Part shown: piece after piece, positions 8,770 to 17,121 of the stretch
Position numbering within the stretch: position 1 is the first letter of the stretch
Layout: every line of letters starts with the position of its first letter
DNA from: Merdiplasma sp905207905
GTDB lineage: Bacteria > Bacillota > Clostridia > Lachnospirales > Lachnospiraceae
Length of the DNA: 64,000 bases
Direction of reading: 5' to 3'
NCBI GenBank assembly: GCA_902475025.1
Contig: CABRXX010000003.1
Span: forward strand, 25,837 to 89,836
Notes under the pieces: generated by a model
The model's database searches: none
What the model was told of the DNA's origin: nothing
The model's input: the letters and a program-made list of their open reading frames with translations, nothing else
Translations under genes and position numbers: made by a program

Positions 8770-9771
8770 ATGGCAGGAACAGATATCGGAATTGATTTGG
8801 GAACATCCAGCATCCTGGTGTATGTACGGGGAAAGGGCGTTGTGTTAAAGGAGCCTTCGGTGGTGGCTTATGACCGGGACAGCGACAAGATTAAGGCCAT
8901 TGGCGAGGAGGCACGGCTGATGTTGAGCCGCACTCCGGGAAATATTGTGGCAGTGAGACCCATGAAAAACGGGATTATTTCGGATTACATGGTGACAGAG
9001 CAGATGCTCCGCTATTTTATCCAGAAAGCAGTGGGACGGCTGTCTTTTCGGAAACCCAGAGTGAGCATCTGTGTGCCCAGCAGCGTTACAGAGGTGGAGC
9101 GCAAGGCAGTGGAAGACGCCACTTACCAGGCGGGAGCCAGAGAGGTACATATGGTGGAGGAACCTATTGCAGCAGCCATTGGTTCCGGCATTGACATTTC
9201 CAGACCCAGCGGAAATATGATCGTGGATATCGGCGGTGGAACCTGCAGCGTGGCGGTTCTGTCTATCAATGGCATTGTGGTGACTCATTCCATCAAAATC
9301 GGAGGAGATGATTTTGACGCAGCCATTGTAAAATACGTGAAGGATCACTATGGGCTGATGATCAGCGAACAGGCTGCGGAGGAGATCAAGATCACCATCG
9401 GCACGGTGTTTGAACGGCCGGAGCAGACGGTGATGGAGGTGAGCGGCCGGGATCTGGTAACCGGGCTGCCGAAAAATGTAAAGATCACCTCTGAGGACAC
9501 CAGGGAGGCTTTGAAAGATACTGTGGGACAGATTGTGGATGCAGTCCACAATGTATTGGAGCGCACTCCCCCGGAGCTGGCTGCGGACGTATCGGACCGG
9601 GGAATTATCCTGGTGGGCGGAGGCGCGCTGCTGGGCGGCCTGGAGGAATTGATCGAGGCCAAGACCGGAGTGAATACCATGACAGCGGAAGATCCCATGA
9701 CAGCAGTGGCAGTGGGAACGGGGCGCTTTGTGGAGCTGACTGCCCCGGGCAAGAGAACAGAAGAGGAATAG
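8770..9771 (+). CDS. MreB/Mbl-family actin-like shape protein
   Basis: Bacterial actin homologue, 333 aa, expected to form filaments under the membrane and guide lateral wall synthesis. ATP-binding motifs: phosphate-1 IGIDLGTSS, phosphate-2 MIVDIGGGTCSVAV, and the adenosine motif IILVGGGALLGG. The MreB-type segment VEEPIAAAIG is present. An upstream in-frame ATG at 8713 adds 19 basic residues, but AAAGGAGAG precedes the ATG at 8770 and the protein there begins like other MreB proteins. mreC and mreD are not next to it, so it is an orphan paralogue; whether it corresponds to MreB, Mbl or MreBH cannot be settled here. Confidence 0.9.
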   Translation: MAGTDIGIDLGTSSILVYVRGKGVVLKEPSVVAYDRDSDKIKAIGEEARLMLSRTPGNIVAVRPMKNGIISDYMVTEQMLRYFIQKAVGRLSFRKPRVSICVPSSVTEVERKAVEDATYQAGAREVHMVEEPIAAAIGSGIDISRPSGNMIVDIGGGTCSVAVLSINGIVVTHSIKIGGDDFDAAIVKYVKDHYGLMISEQAAEEIKITIGTVFERPEQTVMEVSGRDLVTGLPKNVKITSEDTREALKDTVGQIVDAVHNVLERTPPELAADVSDRGIILVGGGALLGGLEELIEAKTGVNTMTAEDPMTAVAVGTGRFVELTAPGKRTEEE

Positions 9772-9781
9772 ACAAGAATCT

Positions 9782-11992
9782 ATGGAACAGATAGAAGGAT
9801 ATGTGGAGCACATTGTGTATCAGAACAGCGACAATGGCTACACGGTGATGAATGTAGTGTCCGGAGATGAGGAGATCACCTGCGTGGGAATGCTGCCGAT
9901 GATCAGCGAGGGAGAACTGATTACTGCCAGCGGCCATTATACGGAGCATGCTGCATACGGAGAGCAGTTTCAGATTGAATCTTATGAGGTAAAATCTCCG
10001 GAGAGCATGGAGGCAGTGGAGCGGTACTTGGGTTCCGGTGCCATTAAGGGTGTTGGAAGCGCTTTGGCGGCCAGGATTGTCCGCAGGTTTCGGGAGGATA
10101 CTTTCCGGATTATTGAGATGGAGCCGGAACGGCTGGCTGAGATTAAGGGAATCAGCGAGCGGAAGGCCAGAGAGATTGCAGAGCAGGTGGAAGAGAAGAA
10201 GGGGATGCGGGAAGCCATGATTTTTCTGCAGCAGTATGGCATCACCATGGCCCTGTCTCTGAAGATCTATCAGAAATATGGTTCGGATATTTACCGGGTG
10301 ATCCGGGAAAATCCCTACCAGATGGCTGATGATATTACCGGCGTCGGTTTTCGGATTGCAGACGAGATTGCCCGCAGAGCTGGGATCCATACGGATTCGG
10401 ATTTTCGCATTAAGAGCGGTATTTTTTATACGCTTCAGCAATCCACCGGTGAGGGGCATGTGTACCTGCCTAAGGAGGAGCTGGCGCGGCGAACGGCAGA
10501 ACTTCTGGGGGTTCAGGTGGAACAGATGGATCAGCATCTGTCGGATCTGGCCATTGACCGGAAAGTAGTGATTCGGGAAGAGGAGGACGAGGTGAGAGTT
10601 TACGCCGCGTCCTATTACTATATAGAGATGAATACAGCCAGGATGCTTCATGACCTGAATATTACCGGAGAGATCAATCAGGAGAAAATTCTGGAGAAGA
10701 TCAGAAAGATCGAGGAGAGAAGCAGGACCGTGCTGGATGAGAAGCAGAGGGAGGCCATTATCCAGGCAGTGCGCTGCGGTTTGGTGGTGATCACGGGAGG
10801 CCCGGGTACAGGAAAGACTACCACCATCAATACGATGATCTCCTACTTTGAAGAGGAAGGGCTGGAGATCGCCCTGGCAGCGCCTACAGGCCGGGCTGCC
10901 AAGCGGATGACAGAGGCCACGGGATATGAGGCCAAGACGATACACCGCCTGCTGGAAGTGGCCGGAGGCCCGGACAGCTCCAGCAGTTTTGGGCGGAATA
11001 TGGAAAATCCGCTGGATGCAGATGTGATCATTGTAGACGAGATGTCTATGGTGGATATCCATCTGATGTATGCGCTGTTAAATGCCATCACAGTGGGCAC
11101 CCGGCTGGTGATGGTGGGAGATGTGAATCAGCTTCCCTCCGTGGGACCGGGATGTGTGCTGAAGGATATCATTGAATCCGGCCAGTGCCAGGTGGTGCGT
11201 CTGACCAGGATCTTCCGGCAGGCCAGTGAGAGCGATATTGTAGTGAATGCCCATAAGATTAACAGGGGAGAACACATGGAGCTGGACAACAAAAGCAGGG
11301 ACTTTTTCTTTTTGAAACGTCAGGATGCCAATGTGATTATCAGCATCGCCATCCAACTGGTAAAGGAAAAGATGCCAAGATACGTTCACGCCAGCCAGAA
11401 TGAGATTCAGGTGCTTACGCCTACCAGAAAAGGACTTTTGGGCGTAGAGCGGCTCAACCGGATCCTGCAGGAATACTTAAATCCCAGAGATGGAAAGAAA
11501 AAGGAGTATGTCAGAGGAGATACCCTGTTCCGGGAAGGGGACAAGGTGATGCAGATCAAGAATAATTATCAGCTGGAGTGGGAAGTCCGGGGAAAATACG
11601 GAATGCCCATTGACAAGGGAACCGGAGTATTCAATGGGGACATGGGCGTGATCCGGGAGATCAATGAATATGCGGAGCGTCTGACAGTGGAATTTGATGA
11701 CCACCGGTTTATCGAATATCCTTTTTCCGGATTGGAGGAGTTGGAGCTGTCCTACGCAGTGACCATCCATAAATCACAGGGAAGCGAATATCCAGCGGTG
11801 GTGATTCCGCTGCTTGGAGGTCCAAGAATGCTGATGAACCGAAATCTGCTTTACACCGCAGTGACCAGAGCCAAAAGTTGCGTGACGCTGGTGGGAGATC
11901 CCAGGGTGTACGATCAGATGATTGACAATACCATGGAGCAGAAACGCTACAGCAGCCTGGCTCTTCGGATGCGGCAGCTGGGAGAGCTGTAG
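9782..11992 (+). CDS. recD2: ATP-dependent RecD-like DNA helicase (RecD2)
   Basis: Superfamily 1B 5'-3' helicase of 736 aa found in bacteria without a RecBC partner; linked to DNA repair and replication-fork maintenance. An OB-like N-terminal domain precedes two helix-hairpin-helix segments (GVGSALAARIVRRF and GISERKAREIAEQ). Walker A GGPGTGKTTT is at about 337-346, Walker B IVDEMSMVD, then GDVNQLPSVGPG, RIFRQ, and the C-terminal motif V/VI pieces TIHKSQGSEY and LYTAVTRAK. The start lies 10 bases after the mreB-like stop. A long antisense ORF over it is a shadow. Confidence 0.95.
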   Translation: MEQIEGYVEHIVYQNSDNGYTVMNVVSGDEEITCVGMLPMISEGELITASGHYTEHAAYGEQFQIESYEVKSPESMEAVERYLGSGAIKGVGSALAARIVRRFREDTFRIIEMEPERLAEIKGISERKAREIAEQVEEKKGMREAMIFLQQYGITMALSLKIYQKYGSDIYRVIRENPYQMADDITGVGFRIADEIARRAGIHTDSDFRIKSGIFYTLQQSTGEGHVYLPKEELARRTAELLGVQVEQMDQHLSDLAIDRKVVIREEEDEVRVYAASYYYIEMNTARMLHDLNITGEINQEKILEKIRKIEERSRTVLDEKQREAIIQAVRCGLVVITGGPGTGKTTTINTMISYFEEEGLEIALAAPTGRAAKRMTEATGYEAKTIHRLLEVAGGPDSSSSFGRNMENPLDADVIIVDEMSMVDIHLMYALLNAITVGTRLVMVGDVNQLPSVGPGCVLKDIIESGQCQVVRLTRIFRQASESDIVVNAHKINRGEHMELDNKSRDFFFLKRQDANVIISIAIQLVKEKMPRYVHASQNEIQVLTPTRKGLLGVERLNRILQEYLNPRDGKKKEYVRGDTLFREGDKVMQIKNNYQLEWEVRGKYGMPIDKGTGVFNGDMGVIREINEYAERLTVEFDDHRFIEYPFSGLEELELSYAVTIHKSQGSEYPAVVIPLLGGPRMLMNRNLLYTAVTRAKSCVTLVGDPRVYDQMIDNTMEQKRYSSLALRMRQLGEL

Positions 11993-12049
11993 AATCGGGA
12001 GAGGAATGTTGCAAAACCGCGGCTTTTTGGGGAGAGAGCGTGGTAGGAA

Positions 12050-12790
12050 ATGAAACTAGAAAGAAATAATCCGGTCAGATTCTTTTTTGAGATGCTTCTG
12101 GATCTTTTGTATCCAAGGCGCTGCCCTCTTTGCGAGGAGATCCTCCTGCCAAAGGAAGGGCTGGTGTGCGGGAAGTGCAGAAAAAAACTGCCCTACATCC
12201 GGGAGCCGCTGTGCAAAAAATGCGGTAAGAAGATAAGAAGTCGGGAGCAGGAATACTGTAGGGGCTGCGAAAGAGGAAACCATCTTTTCTGTGAGGGCCG
12301 GGCGGTGTTTGTGTATGAAAAATCTCTGCGGCAAAGCATCGGCCGGATGAAATTTCAAAATCGCCGGGAGTATGTGGATTTTTATGCCGGAGAGATGGCT
12401 GCTGTTTACAGAAGATCGTTAAGCAGATGGGGAATCCGGACAATTCTGCCGGTTCCTATGTATGCAAAAAAAGCCAGACGCAGAGGATATGACCAGAGCG
12501 TTCTGCTGGCTGGAAAGTTTGGTGAGCTTACCAGAATCAGAGTAGAGAGTCGATGCCTTGTGAGAAAACGGGAAACCCTGCCTCAGAAGGAGCTGGATGC
12601 AGGGGAACGGAAAAAGAATCTGCGAGGGGCTTTTTACGTAAAGAATCCGGAGCTTGTGAAGGAACCAGTGCTTTTGGTGGATGATATCTATACAACGGGA
12701 GCCACGATGGACGCAGCTTGCCAGGCTTTGCAGAAACAGGGAATTTCTAAGATTTATTTTCTGGCGCTGGCAGCGGGAAATGGGGATTAA
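12050..12790 (+). CDS. comF: ComF-family phosphoribosyltransferase-like protein
   Basis: 246 aa. The N-terminus carries a double zinc ribbon: CPLCEE, CGKCRKKLP, CKKCGKK and CRGCERG. The C-terminal half is a type I phosphoribosyltransferase domain with the PRPP-binding loop VLLVDDIYTTGATM and the ComF hallmark RRGYDQS. In Bacillus, ComFC works with the ComFA helicase in DNA uptake; in other species similar proteins act in DNA processing. comFA is not adjacent; recD2 lies directly upstream (57-base gap), which suggests a shared DNA-handling role. Confidence 0.93.
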   Translation: MKLERNNPVRFFFEMLLDLLYPRRCPLCEEILLPKEGLVCGKCRKKLPYIREPLCKKCGKKIRSREQEYCRGCERGNHLFCEGRAVFVYEKSLRQSIGRMKFQNRREYVDFYAGEMAAVYRRSLSRWGIRTILPVPMYAKKARRRGYDQSVLLAGKFGELTRIRVESRCLVRKRETLPQKELDAGERKKNLRGAFYVKNPELVKEPVLLVDDIYTTGATMDAACQALQKQGISKIYFLALAAGNGD

Positions 12791-12814
12791 CAGGTAGGCA
12801 CAAAAGAAAAAATG

Positions 12815-12823
12815 TGTTATAAT
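12815..12823 (+). promoter_or_regulatory. Extended -10 promoter of the cdaA operon
   Basis: TGTTATAAT, a perfect extended -10 element, lies 74 bases before the first gene of the c-di-AMP block. No good -35 is visible, as is common with TGn promoters. It marks a likely new transcript after comF. Confidence 0.55.
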
Positions 12824-12896
12824 GGCCATAATATGCAGAGAAAAATCCGGCGTACTCCCCGGAAACTGCATGAGAAAAGAGGAAAGGGCGGTTGCT

Positions 12897-13301
12897 ATGA
12901 AGCCTGACAAACAGCGTATCCGGATTATGACCCGCCTGGCTATACGGGAACAGGAAAACAAATCAGGGCTGAGGATGATGCGGGAAAGCTTCCGAAGCGA
13001 TTACAGAGGAATCCCCATGGTGAAGAACAGCTTGCGAATGACCTTGGTATTTTTGCTGATTTTGGGTCTTTGGGCAGCGAGCCACATGGAATTTTTGCTG
13101 AATGTGGTATCAGAGCTACGGATGAGATATTTGCTGGGGCTGCTGGGAATTCTTTATGGAAGCCTGATTCTGGTGACCTGCCTGATTTCCTTTTTGCTGG
13201 CTAATCAAAGATATCAGCGTGATCGACGTGACTGGGAGGAGTACTGTCAGCTTCTGGAGCTGTTAGAGCAGGGGGAAGAGTGGACAGAATATGAGGAATA
13301 G
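12897..13301 (+). CDS. Small membrane protein of unknown function, upstream of cdaA
   Basis: Not recognised as a named family. The 134-aa product has a basic N-terminus (MKPDKQRIRIMTRL), two hydrophobic segments (about residues 46-66 and 79-103) separated by a short loop, and an acidic C-terminal tail rich in Glu. A two-pass topology with both ends inside would fit. The ATG at 12897 is preferred because AAAGGGCGG precedes it; upstream in-frame starts at 12822 and 12870 lack a good ribosome binding site, and 12822 falls inside the -10 element. It lies 14 bases before the next membrane gene, so the two are likely co-expressed with cdaA. Confidence 0.7.
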   Translation: MKPDKQRIRIMTRLAIREQENKSGLRMMRESFRSDYRGIPMVKNSLRMTLVFLLILGLWAASHMEFLLNVVSELRMRYLLGLLGILYGSLILVTCLISFLLANQRYQRDRRDWEEYCQLLELLEQGEEWTEYEE

Positions 13302-13315
13302 AGGGGGAAAATAGA

Positions 13316-14221
13316 GTGCGAAAAGCCAAGTATGCACTGATACGCTTTTATTCAGAATTTGATACTTACTTGAAAGCAGTTTTAAAGTTTGTGCTGGCTT
13401 TTTCACTATTTTCCAGCATTTGTGCATTGCCGGGGGAGGCGGGGATTTTTGAGCTGCTGACGATCCGGCTGATGTTTTCTGCTTTTTGTGCCATTCTGCC
13501 TGCTAACGGGCTGGTTTTGATAGCGGCAATTTTTGTGGAAGCCAAGTTCTGGGGGGGATCGTTGGTCAGCGGCCTGGCTGGGGGTGTAGTCCTTTTTGTA
13601 TTTTTGCTTTTCTATTTTTCTTTTATTCCTGAGCAGGGATATATTGTGGCGGTGACAGCGCTGTTTTTGGGGCTGAAGGTTCCGCTGGCGGTTCCGGTGG
13701 TGTGCGGACTTTTATGCGGTTCTGGGACGCTGGCCGGGATCATTTTCGGAACAGCCGCCTATTACGGAACCGTAAGCCTTGGACTTTGGGAACCAGGAAG
13801 CCAGGTTTTGGGTACAGAACTGGCAGATGAGTTTTTAACCTTGATTATGAGCTTTTGGAAAAATCAGGAAGCAGCGTTTATGCTGGTGATTCTGACGGCT
13901 GTTTTTCTGGTGGTATATCTGATACGGCGGCTGCCGGTGCGGTATAGCTGGAGTCTGGCAATACTTTCTGGAACCGTATCATACGGTTTGCTTCGGGGCA
14001 TGGAGGCTTTGTTCTTAAAAGGTTCTGTCTCACTGGTGCTTTTTTTACTGGATCTGCTGGCAGGAGCGGCGGCAGGGCTGGCGGTGCAGTTTTTTGCCTT
14101 TGATCTGGATTATGAGAAAGTACAGCATTTGCAGTTTGAGGATGATGATTATTATTACTATGTAAAAGCGATTCCCAAAATGGAAGCGGTTATGCAGAAA
14201 AAAGGAGACGAGGGATCATGA
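13316..14221 (+). CDS. Polytopic membrane protein of unknown function, coupled to cdaA
   Basis: 301 aa starting at GTG (ribosome binding site GAGGGGGAAAATAGA). About eight hydrophobic segments are visible across residues 20-260, several rich in Gly/Ala/Leu (ILTAVFLVVYLI, LFLLDLLAGAAAGL). It ends in a cytoplasmic-type acidic tail with a DDDYYYYVKAIPK stretch. No catalytic motif is recognised. Its last four bases overlap the cdaA start (ATGA), so translation is coupled to the diadenylate cyclase. This placement suggests a role near CdaA, but that is inference only. Confidence 0.75.
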   Translation: MRKAKYALIRFYSEFDTYLKAVLKFVLAFSLFSSICALPGEAGIFELLTIRLMFSAFCAILPANGLVLIAAIFVEAKFWGGSLVSGLAGGVVLFVFLLFYFSFIPEQGYIVAVTALFLGLKVPLAVPVVCGLLCGSGTLAGIIFGTAAYYGTVSLGLWEPGSQVLGTELADEFLTLIMSFWKNQEAAFMLVILTAVFLVVYLIRRLPVRYSWSLAILSGTVSYGLLRGMEALFLKGSVSLVLFLLDLLAGAAAGLAVQFFAFDLDYEKVQHLQFEDDDYYYYVKAIPKMEAVMQKKGDEGS

Positions 14222-15093
14222 ACAGAGTATATTTATGGCTAAGCGATCGTTTATCCTGGCTTAGGTTTCCTACGGCCTCTTTTTCTATCAGCGACGTTTT
14301 TGAGATTTTGATTTTGGCATTTCTGGTATATGAACTGCTGCTGTGGATCAAAAATACCAGAGCCTGGACCCTGTTGAAGGGAATTCTTACCATTGTGGTC
14401 TTTGTTTCCCTGGTGTACATTCTGGAGATGGATACCCTGATTTACATTGTAAATAAAGGAATTACATTGGCGATCATTGCAGCTCTGGTTGTGTTCCAGC
14501 CGGAAATTCGGAAGGTTCTGGAACAGTTGGGGGAAAAGCGTTTTATCTCTAATCTGCTTCCCCTGGACAGCGTGCGGACCGTGCAGGAACTGTTCAGCGA
14601 TAAGACCGTCAATGAGCTGGTAAAAGCTACTGCTGAGATGGCAAAGGCCAAGACAGGAGCTCTGATTGTGATTGAGAAGAGAGAGACCCTGGAGGAATAC
14701 GAGCGTACCGGGATTCGGGTAGACGCTCTGGTTAGCAGCCAGCTTTTGATCAATATTTTCGAACACAATACGCCGCTTCACGACGGCGCAGTAGTTGTGA
14801 GGGGAGACAGGATCACTGCAGCCACCTGTTATCTTCCTCTTTCTGACAATATGAGCCTGAGCAAGGAACTTGGCACCAGACATCGGGCAGGCGTAGGTAT
14901 CAGTGAAGTGACGGATTCTTTTACCATTATTGTCTCAGAGGAAACCGGCTATATTTCCACTGCTTATAAAGGGCAGCTTACCAGAAATATTACAGGAGAT
15001 GAATTAAAAGAGAGGCTGACTGTTCTTCAGAATAAGTCAATTATTTCCAGAAAGTTTAAATTGTGGAAAGGACGGGCGAAAAATGAAGAATAA
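14218..15093 (+). CDS. cdaA: Diadenylate cyclase CdaA
   Basis: Makes cyclic di-AMP from two ATP. 291 aa: three membrane helices (about 27-95) followed by a cytoplasmic DAC (DisA_N) domain. The catalytic DGA is at 189-191 in PLHDGAVVV, and GTRHRAG at 219-225 is the second nucleotide-binding motif. SQLLINIFEHNTPLHDG is characteristic of CdaA. It overlaps the upstream membrane gene by 4 bases and cdaR by 11 bases. c-di-AMP controls potassium and osmolyte transport and wall integrity in Firmicutes; glmM, the usual third partner, is not adjacent here. Confidence 0.97.
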   Translation: MNRVYLWLSDRLSWLRFPTASFSISDVFEILILAFLVYELLLWIKNTRAWTLLKGILTIVVFVSLVYILEMDTLIYIVNKGITLAIIAALVVFQPEIRKVLEQLGEKRFISNLLPLDSVRTVQELFSDKTVNELVKATAEMAKAKTGALIVIEKRETLEEYERTGIRVDALVSSQLLINIFEHNTPLHDGAVVVRGDRITAATCYLPLSDNMSLSKELGTRHRAGVGISEVTDSFTIIVSEETGYISTAYKGQLTRNITGDELKERLTVLQNKSIISRKFKLWKGRAKNEE

Positions 15094-16402
15094 GATCATA
15101 GAAAAATTGGCAGGCAATGTGCTTTTAAAATTCACAGCGCTCCTGATTGCCTTTTTCATCTGGCTTCTGGTGACCAATACGGAGAATCCGGTGAGTACAG
15201 AATTGTACACGAATGTGCCTATCACCATTGTGAATCAGGACAGCATCGCAGATATCGGAAAAGTAGTGGAGGCGGAAGGCAGCGGAATGGTGACGGTCCG
15301 GGTGACAGAACGCCGCTCCATTCGAGATCGGCTGAAAAATTCAGACTTCTATGTGGAGGCAGACATGGAGAACATCAATGAGATGAATAGTGTGCCTCTC
15401 ACGGTAATTTGCAGTAATCCGGCGGTGAGCTGGGATGAGATTCAGATCTGGCCGTCTTCTCTGAAGGTGACGCTGGAGGATAAGGTAGAGCAGCAGTTTG
15501 CCATCACAGTCTCCACGGTGGGAGAAAGCAGCGGATATGAGGTGGGAGCCACGGAGATCGCACAGGGCAAGAATATTTATCTGGCAGGCCCAAGATCCAT
15601 TATGCAGATCATTGACAAGGTGGTGGCACAGGTACCGGCATCCGGCCTGAAAAACGATGTAACCAAGACCGTGGCCTTGAAGGTATATGATAAAAACGGT
15701 TCTGAGCTAAATGAAAATCAGCTCAACTCTCTGGAATTTAAGGATAGCAGCGGCGCAGTGATTACCAACCGGGAGGTGCAGGTAAGCCTGAAAATGTGGC
15801 GAATTGCCAATGATGTTAAGATGCAGGTGGAGACCACGGGAACGCCGGCTTTCGGTTATCGGGTAAGCGCCATCAACACCATACCGGCTACCATCAGCCT
15901 GGCAGGCACAGAAAAGGCCTTGGAAGCTTTGGGAAACGTACTGGATCTTTCGGAGGCTATTTCGGTAGCCGGGGTGAAGGAAAGCTTTTCACAGGAGATT
16001 GATTTGACAGCTACCGTGGCGCTTTTGCCGGAGCTGAAGCTTCTGAATGGAGCAGACCCTATTGTGACCGTGGAGATTCAGGTGGAAAAGAATGGAGATA
16101 CCAGCGTCAGTGTTCCTATCGGGGAAGTGGAATTTTTAAATCAGCCCAGAAATATGAGCCTGGTATTTACTCCGGCGGAGAAGCTGACGATTCCGGTTCA
16201 TGCACTTTCTGAGGATGCCAGAGAGCTGGTTTCCGGTGATCTGAAGGTGCGGGTGGATCTATCGCCCTGCAGTGAGGAAGGAACCCATGAACTGTTAGCA
16301 GAGGTGGAGCTGCCGGAAGGATATGAGCTGGCTTCGGAGGTGACTCTTACAGTAGCCTCAGCCAAACAGACGACTTCATCGGAAACCATAAGCGCGGGGT
16401 GA
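15083..16402 (+). CDS. cdaR: CdaR, YbbR-domain regulator of CdaA
   Basis: 439 aa. A single N-terminal membrane helix (LLKFTALLIAFFIWLLVT, about 14-31) anchors an extracytoplasmic region of YbbR-type beta repeats. Repeats are suggested by recurring segments such as VPITIVNQ, PLTVICSNP, SVPIGEVEF and TIPVHALS, each followed by a variable strand-rich stretch; about four copies fit the length. CdaR modulates CdaA activity in Bacillus and Listeria. It overlaps cdaA by 11 bases. The Ser/Thr-rich C-terminal tail is probably unstructured. Confidence 0.92.
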   Translation: MKNKIIEKLAGNVLLKFTALLIAFFIWLLVTNTENPVSTELYTNVPITIVNQDSIADIGKVVEAEGSGMVTVRVTERRSIRDRLKNSDFYVEADMENINEMNSVPLTVICSNPAVSWDEIQIWPSSLKVTLEDKVEQQFAITVSTVGESSGYEVGATEIAQGKNIYLAGPRSIMQIIDKVVAQVPASGLKNDVTKTVALKVYDKNGSELNENQLNSLEFKDSSGAVITNREVQVSLKMWRIANDVKMQVETTGTPAFGYRVSAINTIPATISLAGTEKALEALGNVLDLSEAISVAGVKESFSQEIDLTATVALLPELKLLNGADPIVTVEIQVEKNGDTSVSVPIGEVEFLNQPRNMSLVFTPAEKLTIPVHALSEDARELVSGDLKVRVDLSPCSEEGTHELLAEVELPEGYELASEVTLTVASAKQTTSSETISAG

Positions 16403-16406
16403 TTGG

Positions 16407-16685
16407 ATGGTAAAAAGAAAGATACAGATATGCAATCAAAGTGGCCTCCACCTAAGACCAGCAGGACAGTTATGTCAGAAGGCTATGGAATATGCCTGTC
16501 TGATCACCATGGAGATAGGAAATAAAACCTATAACTTAAAGAGCGTACTCAGCGTCTTGAGCGCTCAGGTGAACGCGCCAAAAGAGATTGTGCTGGTGTG
16601 TGATGGAGAACGGGAAGAAGAGGCATTGGAAGAGCTGGCCGGGTTTTTGTCAGAGAATCTGGATGAAAAGCTGAAAAAAGAATAG
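16407..16685 (+). CDS. HPr-family phosphocarrier protein
   Basis: 92 aa, the HPr fold length. The active-site region reads SGLHLRPAG: His15, Arg17 and Pro18 are kept, but the usual Ala after His is Leu. Ser46 is present in NLKSVLSVL, so phosphorylation by HPr kinase is possible. It starts 4 bases after cdaR. It is not next to ptsI, so it could be a second HPr or Crh-like regulator rather than the main sugar-PTS carrier; Crh lacks His15, which this protein keeps. A strong terminator follows. Confidence 0.88.
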   Translation: MVKRKIQICNQSGLHLRPAGQLCQKAMEYACLITMEIGNKTYNLKSVLSVLSAQVNAPKEIVLVCDGEREEEALEELAGFLSENLDEKLKKE

Positions 16686-16716
16686 AGAGACAGCAGAGGT
16701 TCGGTCTGTCTGGCAG

Positions 16717-16765
16717 AGGTTGCCGCAATGTACTGTGGAAAACAGGAATTGCGGCAACCTTTTTA
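16717..16765 (+). terminator. Intrinsic terminator after the HPr gene
   Basis: A perfect 13-bp stem (AGGTTGCCGCAAT / ATTGCGGCAACCT) with an 18-base loop is followed by a run of T (16761-16764). It closes the c-di-AMP/HPr block. Confidence 0.9.
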
Positions 16766-16799
16766 GTTTCATAGGAAACTCCTTCCTATGAAACTAAAA
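16761..16799. repeat. 17-bp perfect inverted repeat (TTCCTATGAAAC family)
   Basis: Arms TTTTAGTTTCATAGGAA and TTCCTATGAAACTAAAA are exact reverse complements separated by ACTCC. It begins inside the T-tract of the preceding terminator. A related half-copy lies at 22994-23009 at the far side of the metal locus, and a weaker relative (GTTTCATAAGAA) at 53981. It may be a small mobile or REP-like hairpin, or a second terminator reading in both directions. Confidence 0.85.
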
Positions 16800-17121
16800 T
16801 GCTCCGCAGGATCACATTACAGAGGAGCAGAAGAATGATGCTAAAAGGACGAGAGGAAGTTTTTTCAGAGAAATAAGGGAGAAACATCCCCCCCGGGAGC
16901 TTCGCAGCAGATGAGATTTGTGATAGTTTATACTATAACGGCTGGGAGCAAAGCAGCAGAAAATAGTTTGATATCTGGTACTCCGGCAAATGGTAAGAGC
17001 TTGAGACGCTATCTTTAGCTGGAACCTGCATATTTTATTTTGTATTCCCACAGATGATAAGAGATGGCATCCTTTCGGGAACGGCGGGCGTACAGGAAGG
17101 GAAATTGTTTGGGAGGGACGC
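16800..17121. other. Gap before the CsoR-like gene; no gene seen
   Basis: 322 bases without a supported ORF. It holds an imperfect hairpin with arms GCTCC/GGAGC (from 16801), a C7-GGG tract at 16888-16897, and a TATACT -10-like element at 16929-16934 without a convincing -35. GC-tract palindromes are typical of CsoR/RcnR operators, so this may be control DNA for the metal locus. No cobalamin, molybdenum-cofactor or nickel/cobalt riboswitch core was recognised. Confidence 0.4.

Noticed and set aside
9605..11062. Minus-strand ORF of 485 aa
   Set aside because: Lies antisense to mreB-like and recD2 genes that have complete motif sets; composition (His/Leu/Pro-rich) is that of a shadow.
16800..17121. 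Cobalamin, molybdenum-cofactor or Ni/Co riboswitch before the metal locus
   Set aside because: None of the conserved core sequences of these classes was seen.
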